From the NCBI RefSeq assembly GCF_021018895.1, contig NC_079383.1, forward strand, positions 22,442,853-22,506,852: a stretch of 64,000 nt of DNA, given 5' to 3'. The stretch is from Seriola aureovittata (taxonomy: Eukaryota > Chordata > Actinopteri > Carangiformes > Carangidae). The translations under genes were made by a program, and so were the position numbers. Position 1 is the first letter of the stretch; each line of letters begins with the position of its first letter. Below the pieces are notes generated by a model, which was given only the letters and a program-made list of their open reading frames with translations, made no database searches and was not told where the DNA came from. Shown here one piece after another: positions 11,252 to 22,700 of this stretch.

Positions 11252-12085
11252 TGTCACACCGTGGTGAGGTTGTCTTGTCTTGGGTTTGTTTTGTCCTGTC
11301 ATTTCCTGTTTTATTTTGAAAAATAATTCTCCTCTCGTTTCAGGTCACTTGCCCTTCCTCATGTGTCTCAGTCTGATTGCCCTAAGTGTTTCCACCTGTT
11401 CCCTATTTCCCTCCATGTGTTTAAATTGTCTGTGTTCCCCTTGTCTTGTGCCAGAGTGTCTTCGTCCTTGTCCTGCACCAGAGCCTTGATCCATGTTCAC
11501 AGCCATCGCCATAGTAAGCCGTATTCTCCTCGTGACGAGTGATTTTTTGTTTGTAAATTTGCCAATAGCTAAAGTTCATAGCCCTTTGTTTTTCCTCATT
11601 AACGAGTGATTTTTTGTTTGTTAATTCTTTCCATAGTTTAGAGTTCTAGCCCTTTGTTTTTCCTCATTAACGAGTGATTTTTTGTTTGTTAATTCTTTCC
11701 ATAGTTTAGAGTTCTAGTCCTTTTGGTTTTTCCTCTTTAAGAGTGAATTTTTGTTTGTTAATTATTTCCATAGTTTAGATTTCTAGTCCTTTTGATTTTT
11801 CCTCGCTAAGAGTGATTTTTTGTTTGTTTGTTCTTCCATAGATTTGATTCATAGTCCTTCGGTTTTCCTCCATTCGGAGTGTTCTGAGTTTCTCGATTTG
11901 TTTCTTTTGATTAGAGTTTTTTCCTCCTCCTGGAGAGGTTTTGTTTCTCTGTTTTCAGAGTTAGTGTCTAGGATTTTATAGCCATTTGGTTATCACTCTG
12001 TCTGAGTTCTCAGGAGAATTCAATAAAAGCATCTTGTTATTCTAAATCTCTGCATCTGAGTCCTGCTTTGAGTCTCGGCCTGACA
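11252..12085 (+). repeat. 5' LTR (834 bp)
   Basis: It begins TGTCACACC and ends GCCTGACA. A TATA-like tttaaa at 11420-11425 lies about 30 bp upstream of the inferred transcript start at 11450. Five tandem units of about 68 bp, rich in T-runs, fill 11528-11868. An aataaa lies near 12022, as expected for the polyadenylation signal. Confidence 0.95.
11420..11450 (+). promoter_or_regulatory. inferred LTR promoter: TATA-like box and transcript start
   Basis: Box tttaaa at 11420-11425. The start at 11450 is inferred because gccagagtgt (11450-11459) is the exact complement of the primer-binding site, and in self-priming Tf1-type elements this match is the RNA 5' end. The spacing of 30 bp fits a Pol II promoter. 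Confidence 0.55.
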
Positions 12086-12097
12086 GTACACTCTGGC
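12086..12097 (+). promoter_or_regulatory. self-priming primer-binding site
   Basis: Directly after the 5' LTR, acactctggc (12088-12097) is the reverse complement of gccagagtgt at 11450-11459 in the LTR. A tRNA-type site beginning TGG right after the LTR is absent. The ten-base match near the predicted RNA 5' end points to self-priming rather than tRNA priming. Confidence 0.65.
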
Positions 12098-12101
12098 CAG
12101 A

Positions 12102-15100
12102 ATGGACTCAGCAGAGACTGACCAGATAACGGCCGCGCTTCGCGCTCAGGAGACTCGACTCTCCCGCCAGGAGGAATTTCAGATGGCTATGGTCACGCAG
12201 TTGGGTCAACTATCATCCCAAGTGCAGGATCTGCTTGGACACCTACAGCAGACCCACAACCCACCAAGTGCGCCGGAGCCTCCAGTCACGGCGGTTGCTC
12301 CGGTTCAGGCGGTACCCATTGCCGGAGCAGGGATCAGGCTGGCACCCCCGGAACGCTTTTCTGGGGAACCAGGATTTTGTAAGGCATTTCTCATTGACTG
12401 TTCCATTCATTTTGAACATTCCCCCCTTGCATTTACCACAGATCGGTCGAAGATTGCTTTCATGGTGTCTCACCTTACTGGAAGAGCGAGAGCATGGGCC
12501 ACAGCGGAGTGGGGGCGTGATTCTCCACTTTGCCACTCACTTCCAGAGTTTCAAGCCGCTCTTCAGAAGACCTTTGATCCGGTGTCAACGGACAGAGAGA
12601 AAGCTAGGGAATTGAGTGGGTTGAGGCAGGGTAACAACTCAGCATGCGACTACGCCATCCGCTTCCGCACCCTGGCAACGGAGAGCGGATGGAACTCCAC
12701 AGCCCTCTATGATGTTTTCCTGAAAGGACTGTCGGCTCCCATACGGGAGCTACTGGTGCCCCTGGACCTGCCTGCGGACCTGGATTCCCTCATCGCCCTA
12801 GCCATCCGGACAGATAACCGGATCCAAGAACTTCATCAGCATCGAAAGGGCCGACCATCGTCGGAGAGGTACCGGCAACCGCTGGTTCTGGGTGGGCAGG
12901 AAGCCCGAGGTCCGACTCTCGAACATCCTCATCCCTTACCCACGGCAGGAGAGGCTGAACCCATGCAGTTGGGCCGGACCCAGCTCACCCCGGCGGAACG
13001 ACAACGTCGTCTCAAGGAGGGGCTTTGCTTCTACTGCGGGGAATCTGGACATCTGGTGGTCGCCTGCCCAGTCAAGGCAGCTCGGGGGGTGAGCCAGTTC
13101 TCAACTTCAGATTCTCGTTCACGCAGTTTGACCGCCATAAAGGTAAAACACAACACCACAGTCATGGAAATGAATGTTTTAATTGACTCAGGGGCTGATG
13201 AGAGTTTAATGGATTGGGGATTAGCCAAGAAACTGGGATTGAAGACAGAGGCTATCTCACAACCCATCCTGGCAAGGGCCTTAAATGGGAACGCACTGTT
13301 CACCATAGCATACGTCACAGAACCCATAGCCATTACCATGGATAACCACAGCGAATTAATGAACTTTTATTTATTTAACTCACCTGCACGCACCCTGGTA
13401 CTGGGACATCCATGGCTCACTCGCCACAACCCCCATATAGACTGGCCTACGGGCAAGATCTTGGGATGGGGGGAACTCTGTGAGAGAGAGTGTCTGCAGG
13501 ACAAGACTCAGGGGAAGGCTACCACTGTCATAAATACTGTTTCTGCTCACCCTGTTACAGACTCCCAGTACCCCGATTTGACTTCGGTACCCAACTGTTA
13601 CCACCACCTCAAGGAGGTTTTTAATAAAGTCAAGGCCACGTCACTTCCACCTCATCGACCATATGACTGCGCCATCGACCTCATCCCCGGGTCCACTATT
13701 CCCAAGGGGCGGCTGTACTCTGTATCAGGGCCCGAACGACAGGCCATGAAGGAATACATAGAGTCATCTCTGAAGGCGGGACTCATTCGCCCGTCTTCGT
13801 CACCCGCTGGAGCGGGGTTCTTCTTTGTGGATAAGAAAGACGGGTCCTTAAGACCATGTATAGACTACAGCCCCCTCAATGACATTACTATCAAGAACCG
13901 CTACCCTTTGCCCCTCATGTCATCTGTGTTTGATCAATTACAACAGGCCAAGATATTTACAAAATTAGACCTTAGAAATGCATACCATCTGGTCAGGATC
14001 AGGGAGGGGGACGAATGGAAAACGGGGTTCAACACCCCTAGAGGTCATTATGAATATCTTGTTATGCCGTTCGGGCTCACTAATGCTCCTGCTGTGTTCC
14101 AGGCCATGATTAATGATGTGCTGAGGGACTTCCTTGACCATTTTGTGTATGTGTATCTTGATGACATTCTCATATACTCACCTGACTTGGACACTCATAG
14201 AAAACATGTAGCTACAGTACTACAGAGACTACTGAACCACAGACTTTATGTCAAAGCTGAAAAGAGCGAGTTTCACGCCGATACCATCTCCTTCCTGGGC
14301 TTCATCGTAGCCCCTGGAAGGGTGCAGATGGATCCGGCTAAAGTTAGCGCTGTGGTCAAATGGCCCACTCCTGATAGCCGCAAGAAAGTTCAGCAATTCC
14401 TTGGTTTTGCTAATTTTTACAGGCGGTTCATCAGAGGCTTCAGCGCAATAGCAGCTCCTTTGCACGCACTCACCTCTTCGAAGGTGCATTTCTCCTGGTC
14501 CCCAGAGGCAGGAGCAGCCTTCCAGAAGCTGAAGGCCCGCTTCACCACGGCGCCAATCCTCATCATGCCGGACACACGGCGGCAATTCGTGGTCGAGGTG
14601 GATGCATCCAACGAGGGTATAGGGGCCGTCCTCTCACAGCGGTCAGAGCAGGATGGGAAGATGCATCCCTGCGCCTTCCTGTCGCGGCGACTGTCCAGAG
14701 CAGAGCGCAACTACGATGTCGGCAACCGGGAGCTGTTGGCGGTTAAGGTGGCGCTGGAGGAGTGGAGACACTGGTTGGAGGGAGCTGAGCAACCGTTCAT
14801 CGTTTGGACTGACCACAAGAACCTGGAATATATACGCAGGGCCAAGAGACTCAATTCTCGCCAGGCCAGGTGGGCGCTGTTTTTTAACCGCTTTTCTTTT
14901 TCTCTTTCTTACAGGCCGGGGTCCCGAAACGTCAAGCCTGACGCCCTGTCACGTCTATACGACCCTGAGCCTGTAGCCAAAGAACCAGAGCCTATCCTCC
15001 CACTGACCTGTGTGGTTGGAGCGGTGATTTGGCAGATAGAAAAGGAGGTTAAGCAAGCTAATGGTGAGGCTCCGCCACCTAGTGGGTGCCCCGAGAATCG

Positions 15101-16415
15101 ATTATTTGTCCCTGTCGATTTGCGCCCACAGGTGATTCATTGGGCCCACTCCTCGCTGCTTTCCTGTCATCCGGGAGTTCGGCGGACAGTGTTTGCCATC
15201 TCTCGGAGGTTCTGGTGGCCATCCATGGAATCGGAGGTCCGGGAGTACGTCGAGGCTTGTTCGGTCTGTGCGAGGAACAAGATGTCCTCCGGGTCACGTA
15301 TGGGACTGCTGCAACCACTGCCCATCCCCTCCAGACCATGGGCCGACATATCGCTGGATTTCGTCACGGGGCTCCCGGTCTCTCAAGGTAACACCACAGT
15401 CCTCACTGTGGTGGACAGATTCTCTAAGATGGTCAGATTTATTGCCCTGCCTAAACTGCCTTCAGCCAAGGAAACAGCTGAAATTATGATTGACCATGTT
15501 TTCAAGATTCACGGGTTTCCCAAGGACATCGTCTCGGACCGGGGGCCCCAGTTCGTGTCACAGTTCTGGAGGGAATTTTGCCGGCTCATCGGAGCTAAGG
15601 CCAGTCTAACCTCGGGCTATCACCCGGAGGCTAACGGCCAGACCGAACGCCTTAACCAGCAGTTGGAAACCGGCCTCCGATGTCTAGTGTCCCAGAACCC
15701 CTCGACATGGAGCAAACACCTGGTCTGGGTCGAGTACGCCCACAACTCCCTGCCCACGTCTGCCACCGGTTTTTCACCCTTCAAGTGTGTTTATGGTTAT
15801 GAACCGCCTGTGTTCGCTGCCCAGGAGCTTGAAGTCACGGTCCCATCTGCCCATGCCATGATCCGCCGCTGCCGACGCATCTGGGCTGCTGCACGGCAGG
15901 TGCTTATCCGTCAAGGGGACCGGACCAAGAAAGCGGCGGACCGCAAAAGGCGACCCGCACCTGTCTACCAGCCAGGTCAAAGGGTGTGGCTTTCAGCCAA
16001 GAATCTTCACCTCCGGGTACCTTCCAAGAAACTGGCACCGCGATTTGTGGGTCCCTTCCCCATTACCAAGGTCATCGGTCCTGCAGCGGTGCGGCTCCGC
16101 CTGCCTCGCTCCCTCCGTGTTCACCCCACCTTCCATGTCAGTCAGGTCAAGCCGGCCAAGGAGAGTCCCTTGGTTCCGCCCCTCCCGCCCCCTCCTCCTC
16201 CTGAGGTGATAGATGGGGGTCCGGTCTACAAGGTTAAACGGCTGCTGGCTGTTCGCAACAGGGGCCGGGGCAGACAGTACCTGGTGGATTGGGAGGGGTA
16301 CGGCCCGGAGGAGAGACAGTGGATCCCATCACGGTTCATTGTGGATCGTACCCTTATTGCTGACTTTGACCGCGACCTTCCTGGACAGCCTGGACCGTCT
16401 GGTAGCCGGTCCTAG
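12102..16415 (+). CDS. gag-pol polyprotein of chromovirus
   Basis: A single open frame of 1437 residues, starting 16 bp after the LTR. Domains in order: Gag; a CCHC zinc knuckle near residues 309-322 ([14 protein letters not shown]); an aspartic protease with DSG near 363; reverse transcriptase with YLDD near 685; RNase H with DASN near 833; integrase with an HHCC zinc finger around 1016-1063, then a D,D-E core ([26 protein letters not shown]); and a C-terminal chromodomain near 1375-1417 ([13 protein letters not shown]). Gag and pol are fused without a frameshift, as in Tf1. Chromodomains steer integration to marked chromatin. The absence of stops or frameshifts suggests recent activity. Confidence 0.96.
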   Translation: MDSAETDQITAALRAQETRLSRQEEFQMAMVTQLGQLSSQVQDLLGHLQQTHNPPSAPEPPVTAVAPVQAVPIAGAGIRLAPPERFSGEPGFCKAFLIDCSIHFEHSPLAFTTDRSKIAFMVSHLTGRARAWATAEWGRDSPLCHSLPEFQAALQKTFDPVSTDREKARELSGLRQGNNSACDYAIRFRTLATESGWNSTALYDVFLKGLSAPIRELLVPLDLPADLDSLIALAIRTDNRIQELHQHRKGRPSSERYRQPLVLGGQEARGPTLEHPHPLPTAGEAEPMQLGRTQLTPAERQRRLKEGLCFYCGESGHLVVACPVKAARGVSQFSTSDSRSRSLTAIKVKHNTTVMEMNVLIDSGADESLMDWGLAKKLGLKTEAISQPILARALNGNALFTIAYVTEPIAITMDNHSELMNFYLFNSPARTLVLGHPWLTRHNPHIDWPTGKILGWGELCERECLQDKTQGKATTVINTVSAHPVTDSQYPDLTSVPNCYHHLKEVFNKVKATSLPPHRPYDCAIDLIPGSTIPKGRLYSVSGPERQAMKEYIESSLKAGLIRPSSSPAGAGFFFVDKKDGSLRPCIDYSPLNDITIKNRYPLPLMSSVFDQLQQAKIFTKLDLRNAYHLVRIREGDEWKTGFNTPRGHYEYLVMPFGLTNAPAVFQAMINDVLRDFLDHFVYVYLDDILIYSPDLDTHRKHVATVLQRLLNHRLYVKAEKSEFHADTISFLGFIVAPGRVQMDPAKVSAVVKWPTPDSRKKVQQFLGFANFYRRFIRGFSAIAAPLHALTSSKVHFSWSPEAGAAFQKLKARFTTAPILIMPDTRRQFVVEVDASNEGIGAVLSQRSEQDGKMHPCAFLSRRLSRAERNYDVGNRELLAVKVALEEWRHWLEGAEQPFIVWTDHKNLEYIRRAKRLNSRQARWALFFNRFSFSLSYRPGSRNVKPDALSRLYDPEPVAKEPEPILPLTCVVGAVIWQIEKEVKQANGEAPPPSGCPENRLFVPVDLRPQVIHWAHSSLLSCHPGVRRTVFAISRRFWWPSMESEVREYVEACSVCARNKMSSGSRMGLLQPLPIPSRPWADISLDFVTGLPVSQGNTTVLTVVDRFSKMVRFIALPKLPSAKETAEIMIDHVFKIHGFPKDIVSDRGPQFVSQFWREFCRLIGAKASLTSGYHPEANGQTERLNQQLETGLRCLVSQNPSTWSKHLVWVEYAHNSLPTSATGFSPFKCVYGYEPPVFAAQELEVTVPSAHAMIRRCRRIWAAARQVLIRQGDRTKKAADRKRRPAPVYQPGQRVWLSAKNLHLRVPSKKLAPRFVGPFPITKVIGPAAVRLRLPRSLRVHPTFHVSQVKPAKESPLVPPLPPPPPPEVIDGGPVYKVKRLLAVRNRGRGRQYLVDWEGYGPEERQWIPSRFIVDRTLIADFDRDLPGQPGPSGSRS

Positions 16416-16424
16416 GAGGGGGGG
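16414..16424 (+). promoter_or_regulatory. polypurine tract
   Basis: The run aggaggggggg overlaps the gag-pol stop codon (TAG at 16413-16415) and lies three bases before the 3' LTR. This is the expected position of the plus-strand primer for reverse transcription. Confidence 0.8.
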
Positions 16425-16427
16425 TTC

Positions 16428-17264
16428 TGTCACACCGTGGTGAGGTTGTCTTGTCTTGGGTTTGTTTTGTCCTGTCATTTCCTGTTTTATTTTGAAAAAT
16501 AATTCTCCTCTCGTTTCAGGTCACTTGCCCTTCCTCATGTGTCTCAGTCTGATTGCCCTAAGTGTTTCCACCTGTTCCCTATTTCCCTCCATGTGTTTAA
16601 ATTGTCTGTGTTCCCCTTGTCTTGTGCCAGAGTGTCTTCGTCCTTGTCCTGCACCAGAGCCTTGATCCATGTTCACAGCCATCGCCATAGTAAGCCGTAT
16701 TCTCCTCGTGACGAGTGATTTTTTTGTTTGTAAATTTGCCAATAGCTAAAGTTCATAGCCCTTTGTTTTTCCTCATTAACGAGTGATTTTTTTGTTTGTT
16801 AATTCTTTCCATAGTTTAGAGTTCTAGCCCTTTGTTTTTCCTCATTAACGAGTGATTTTTTTGTTTGTTAATTCTTTCCATAGTTTAGAGTTCTAGTCCT
16901 TTTGGTTTTTCCTCTTTAAGAGTGAATTTTTGTTTGTTAATTATTTCCATAGTTTAGATTTCTAGTCCTTTTGATTTTTCCTCGCTAAGAGTGATTTTTT
17001 GTTTGTTTGTTCTTCCATAGATTTGATTCATAGTCCTTCGGTTTTCCTCCATTCGGAGTGTTCTGAGTTTCTCGATTTGTTTCTTTTGATTAGAGTTTTT
17101 TCCTCCTCCTGGAGAGGTTTTGTTTCTCTGTTTTCAGAGTTAGTGTCTAGGATTTTATAGCCATTTGGTTATCACTCTGTCTGAGTTCTCAGGAGAATTC
17201 AATAAAAGCATCTTGTTATTCTAAATCTCTGCATCTGAGTCCTGCTTTGAGTCTCGGCCTGACA
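16428..17264 (+). repeat. 3' LTR (837 bp)
   Basis: By eye it is identical to the 5' LTR except for one extra T in each of three T-runs, located in the first three 68-bp internal repeat units. Confidence 0.95.
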
Positions 17265-17440
17265 GTCTCGTGCCCTTTCATCTCTTTTTTGTCCAGGTAA
17301 CGGCATTTCACTATCATTTATAACCTGATGCTTTAAAAGGATATCCAGGAGGCTGTTTAGAACAGGTTCAGTCACTCTTTTAATGAACTCTGGCCGAGCA
17401 TCAAATAGCCTGTCCTCTGCTGATATTTCCCGTCTTGGAC
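17265..17440 (-). pseudogene. CARD exon, 5' part, cut off by LTR element insertion
   Basis: After acceptor tttctttcag the minus strand encodes a phase-1 exon beginning PRREISAEDRLFDARPEF, then IKRVTEPVLNSLLDILL. The frame runs into the target-site duplication (17265-17269) and would continue at 11246. The upstream exons of this gene are not recognised in the window. The CARD most resembles caspase-1-type CARDs (KARxxIDTVRKKGxEAS), and the stop at its end means the CARD is C-terminal or stands alone. It could be a last exon of NLR B, of a GBP/NLRP1-type protein, or of a separate CARD-only gene. Confidence 0.85.
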
Positions 17441-18050
17441 CTGAAAGAAAACCAGGGAAAAGATTTTTGTTTCTTTTAAATAGACATTCAATGACAAAAG
17501 TGCAAAAGAAATTAAATCACTTGTCTTGTGTTCCGAAACAAAAAGTGAGGAAACACATGTTTATCGCAAAATAAATAGATACATTTTAAAATTATTTTCT
17601 AATATAGTACCAGTGTTAAGACAGTCTTCAAGATCCCTAGAATTAAGAATACATTCATTTATTGAAAACCTATTTGAAACAATCTTATTTATTTTTTAAC
17701 CGATAGACTAATTAATGGCCACATCATATCTAGTAATTGACAAGCATGTATAAGCTACAAAAAAACCATAAGAATAACTTCACATACTGTTGGACTCCTG
17801 TGATGCTGCTAAGAAGAGACTCACTGCTCTATAGATACTGCTGCTAAATGGACAAGGGGTGGTCGGTCTCAGCCTCAGAGTCTACTAGAATTCAACTACA
17901 TTAGAGATAAACAGCTAACTAGGTTGAACCGTTACTATCGCTTCCATTGCTCTGCTGCCGGCAGACTGATTCAAGACATTCCATTTCTGCAAGTTTTTCA
18001 TCTGCTTGTTCAATGGGTATTTGATGGACTACTCCTGCTGACTCCCTTAC
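17441..18050. other. no gene seen
   Basis: AT-rich sequence between the CARD exon and the conserved block downstream of NLR B. No coding or RNA signal was recognised. Confidence 0.5.
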
Positions 18051-19689
18051 TAATGTCCACTCTCCCTGTGCCTGCGTGGGTTCTCTCTGGGTACTTTGTG
18101 GGGTGTACCTTGTCCTTGCCCAATGTCAGCTGGGATTGGCTCCGGGACCCCCAAAGCTTTAATATCCCTGTTGTTGACACTGTTGGAACAAACACAACCA
18201 CAACAGGTACACAGTGAGTGAAAAATAATCTGGTTTTGTCTGAGTTAGCTTTATTAAACCCAACAGTAATGATCCCAGATGAGTCTCACCCAGCTGAATA
18301 TAAACTCATCCTATATCAATAAGCCTGATTAGTGGGTTAGTCAGTGAACTTTGTGATCAACCAGAGCTTTACAGTCTCAAAATGTATAAACAACCTGCCT
18401 CTCAACCAATCAGGGTCCTCATTTATAAACAGGACTTGAAAGGGGCGTACGCTGGTTCCCACACAGAAGTTAGGTTCTATAAAAAGAAACTTGATGGAAA
18501 GAATGTGTGCACATGTATGGAAACTCTAAAACTGTGTGTACAAACACTTTGGAGACTGGGGAAATTGGTGAATTGAAGCCAGATTGTAGAAATTAAAGGC
18601 ATCATTATATGTATGATGATAAATAAAAGATATAAAAGTATTCATATAAAAGATATGACAATGCAAATTTCAAATCAAATTCTGCTCAGTGTTTATTTTA
18701 GGTGTTGAAATGTGAGGATGATGCCAGGACGTGGCAGGATTCAGGAAAGTCTGGCTTATGCCTTTCTCCTATATTAAGCCTGGATATACTGAGTCCTTTT
18801 CACCTCAACCATGTGAACGAGGCTGATCAAATTATAATCAACAGTTGGGAGAAATCCAAGATACTTAGCAACACAACTTAAAACCAACAAAATATAAATG
18901 TCAGCTGTTGTCAGTGTTCTACATCACATTGACGTTGGCATTAGATGCTCTGACATTGAATTTTGGTCACCTGACATTACAACCTACAGTCAACCAAACC
19001 TAACGATGTTGGTGGCCAGCTGTATGCCTGCTGAGCAAGTACGATTTTAGTTTTCAGCGGTGGCTGCCACACACTCTGCCTTCTCCAGCCATCTCACTTG
19101 ACACCGGCAGCATTCATTATCAGCTGTGACAATAAGAGACACACCTTTGTGTTTGACTTTGGAGTTAAATACAGTGTGTTTATTGTGTTTTTTAGATATT
19201 TTGAGATCAAGTGTGATTTCAAGAGTTATGTATGTGTCTTTAGCGTAAAAAGGCTTTACAAATACCAAGGGCTGAGCTTTGGTCTCTGTGCCTCTGCTGA
19301 TCGGTCCATACTCTGAGGTGGTCTCATTGACCATTTATGGTTAATTATAGGAGTGTTTTGGGGCATGAGGCTCGCCAAAGTGTACACCTTTTCAAGTTGA
19401 TTGTGATTCATAATGGGATAATACATAGAGTTATGCGAAAGTATGATAACTTTATGGTGTACATTTTCAGCTTCTGTGCACATATATGGATTCTACACAC
19501 TGATTTATAGATGAGGCGCCAGATCTCCAGAGAACTAAAGGAACCACTACTACAGGAAGAAGTTCTGCATTTGATCATTGCTATCTTGATATTCCATTAC
19601 ATTTTTTATTTTATCCTTCACTATTCAAGGAGTCATCAAACCCTGTATTATCTCTATCTCTATTAAATGTACATAAATATATATATATG

Positions 19690-19725
<36 letters not shown>

Positions 19726-22700
19726 CATACATACTGTATATACAAAATATATACCTACACACATAGACATGAACAGATATGTTCACTGTTGTGTATCAGC
19801 AGTTTGCACAATCTGAGCTCCATGCTTTCACAGTTAATAATCTCTACTCAATTATAATATGCAGTGGTTTTTCATTGACTCACATTTTAGTTATTAAGCC
19901 ACCGGCTAATTGGTAGAGTGGAGATCTAAATGGACTGAAAATGTCACAAATATTTAGTTTATTTGATAAATTGCTTCAGTGCTGTAAGACCATCACCTTC
20001 GCACCAAACTCTCTCTCTTCATTACGTCACTAATGTGAATACAGTATTCTGTCCATATTGGGATCCTGTCTGAACAGTGGAGTTAAGCCCAACGCTGAAT
20101 GACATTCATTTGGTTTCATGTGACAGACATGTTTGTATTCCTGATAGAGTCCTGATGTATTCCTAATTACTGATATCTGACTGTTCTCTCTCTCTCTCGC
20201 TGTCAGTCTGTGCAATCCTGACATCTGTCACCGTTCTCCTCTCAATTTCACAGAGGAAAGCAGCTACTGAAAAGGGTGGAGTTTGACTGACTCCACCCCT
20301 TTACTTACCTCAGAATCTCCAGTCTACAGTCTGGATTCTTAAGAAAACCACGCAGCTCCTTCACTCCTGAATCCTGCAGTTTGTTGAGACTCAGCTGAAG
20401 TTCTCTCAGGTGGGAGGGGTTGGACTTCAGAGCTGCAGCCAGAGAAGAACAGCTGATCTCTGACAAACTGCAGTTCATCAACCTGAATAAAGAAATAAAA
20501 CACGTAGGTTATTGGATGAACCATTTGTCTATCACCATCTATCATGGGCTAACACTTCTCACTGTCGTCACACCTAAGACACGCCCATAGCTGCCAGTAG
20601 ATCCTCCCTCATGAGACACTAATTGGTCCAAACCACTGGTTCAGCCACAAGCAAATAGCTTGGATCGTGGCAAAATGAATTCCCAGTTGTAAGGAATCCA
20701 TTGGCCTAATTCATGATTGAAATGGATCATACTTTAAATATTCACAACTGATCTAGTGAAATGCTCTTGCTTGGTCCTGTCTCTATCCTTCAGATCAGCT
20801 CAGGAAATCTAAAACTAAACTTCACAAATTAAACTGAACAAAAACTGTTTAATGCCAAATTACAGATGATTTTTGGAATACTTTGGAAAATTATCAGCAG
20901 AAATATATAATAATTCTCAGTCTGTTGATTAAATGGGAAATGATGATATGAAACAATCAGAATTTAAAATGTAATTCATTCATTTAAAACGAATGGATTC
21001 AAGTTAAGTGTGAAGATATAGTAAATTAGGTTCAGCTGTGGGTTTAAGATATAAGATCTACAACAGTAAGAGCGTGAACTGACCTCAGAGTCTCCAGTCT
21101 ACAGCCCGTACTCCCCAGAAAATCACACAACTTCTTCACTCCTGAATCCTGCAGGCCCCAGTTTTCACTCAGGTGCAGTTGTCTCAGGTGGAAGGGGTTG
21201 GACATCAGAGCCGAGGCCAGAGAAGCACAGCTGATCTCTGACAAACCGCAGTGCATCAATCTGATAAAGAATAAAATATGTAGATAAAATCATTGATAAT
21301 CAATCAGATATGTCCTAATCAACAAGCTTTTCTCTAAAGTGAGTAGAGTGACTTTGTCCTTCTGTTATTGTGGCTCATCATAATGATATGACTGGTTAGC
21401 TCTCCAATCAATCGGAGAGCTTGTTAGATCCCATGGCCAATTGGGATTGTTTAGCCTGGTTTTACCAGGACTGAAGGCCCAGAGTGTCATGGAAAGGCTG
21501 AATGGAGAAGCTAAATGACTAAGCTAATTTATTAGCTAATGGGAAAATGAAAAGCAATTGGAAAAAGGCAATGGAACTTTAAGAGGGAATCCAGTTAAAT
21601 CTTATGTATTTATTGATGAATTATTTATCATTATCATTCATTTATAATTCTTTTCACAATTATATGGGCCAATTAAAATATATAATTATGGAATACTTTG
21701 TTACTTTCCTGTGACATCCCTGGTCCTCCATACCTTACCGACTAAAGGAATATAAACAATGGAGGAATGGACAGACAATGGGACTTAGGCCTCCTTTAGG
21801 GTAGGGAGTCACCACTGCTTCACTGGTTTATGGGTAGATATTAATAAATTATATTTTTATGACCTCATGTTTAGTACAAAATGGTCTGTATGGTTGAATT
21901 TTGGAGACTCACAAATCTAACAAGGTACAGAATGTCAATATTGACAAAGGTTTAAGCATTTAAATCTTTGTAACACCTTCGTAGAAACTTTGTACAAAGA
22001 AAACTGTATGTTTGTAATTGGTTCACCGAACAAATGGGTTCCAATAGGTTCCACTAGGTTTTAGGATATCTTCTGTATGTTGTGATAAAAATGTATTTAC
22101 TTTTAACAACTAACACTGGACTGAGAGAAATACCAGTGTATAAAGTGAAACCGAGGAATAATTCTCATTCTAACAGAAGAGAAACTGGAAATATGTAACA
22201 ATGACAATTTAAAGTGTCATTAATTCATTCAAAAGTAATGGATTCAACTTATATATAAAGCTAAATTAGGTTCAGTTGTGGATTAAAGATATAAGATCTA
22301 CAACAATAAAAGTGAGTGAACTGACCTCAGTGTCTTCAGTCGACAGTCTGGACTCTTCAGAAAACCACACAGATGCTTCACTCCTGTATCCTGCAGCTTG
22401 TTTCCATTCAGGTCCAGTTCTCTCAGATGGGAGGGGTTGGACTTCAGAGCTGAGGCCAGAGAAGAACAACTGGTCTGTGACAAACTGCAGCGCTCCAACC
22501 TGAACAATGAATAAATCGATAGATAAAAGTCGATAAAAATCATTAATCAATCAGATATGTCCTAAAAGTTCAAATCAGTAGCTGGAGTACTAGTTTTACA
22601 ACATGTGGTTGATAAATAGCTTTGCTGTGCACAGAACTGTGCTTTAGGTGCCTGCTGCTGGCGGGTTGTGGCATATGCCATTGTGTCTTGCACTTTTCAT

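Larger units (their letters stand above)
11252..17264 (+). mobile_element. Ty3/gypsy chromovirus LTR retrotransposon, apparently intact
   Basis: A 6013-bp element with two nearly identical LTRs (834 and 837 bp, TGTCACACC...CTGACA) flanked by a 5-bp duplication, gtctc, at 11247-11251 and 17265-17269. It has one uninterrupted 1437-codon gag-pol frame, a polypurine tract before the 3' LTR, and a self-complementary primer site. A C-terminal chromodomain and the self-priming signal fit the Tf1/sushi-type vertebrate chromoviruses. It is inserted antisense in a CARD exon. Confidence 0.95.

Noticed and set aside
11280..11489. Plus-strand 69-aa frame repeated at 16456-16665
   Set aside because: Lies within the LTRs, has no domain, and is duplicated only because the LTRs are direct repeats.
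12086..12101. Conventional tRNA primer-binding site for the LTR element
   Set aside because: The only TGG lies ten bases after the LTR and no tRNA match was recognised. The self-complementary match explains the site better.
18060..18178. Continuation of the NLR B last exon as real coding sequence joined in phase to the CARD exon
   Set aside because: A donor CAAG/gtacac would make the phases fit, but this stretch looks like a common fish interspersed repeat, so the fit is probably chance.
19047..19334. 95-aa minus-strand frame
   Set aside because: No recognised domain, no splice context and AT-rich surroundings; probably chance.
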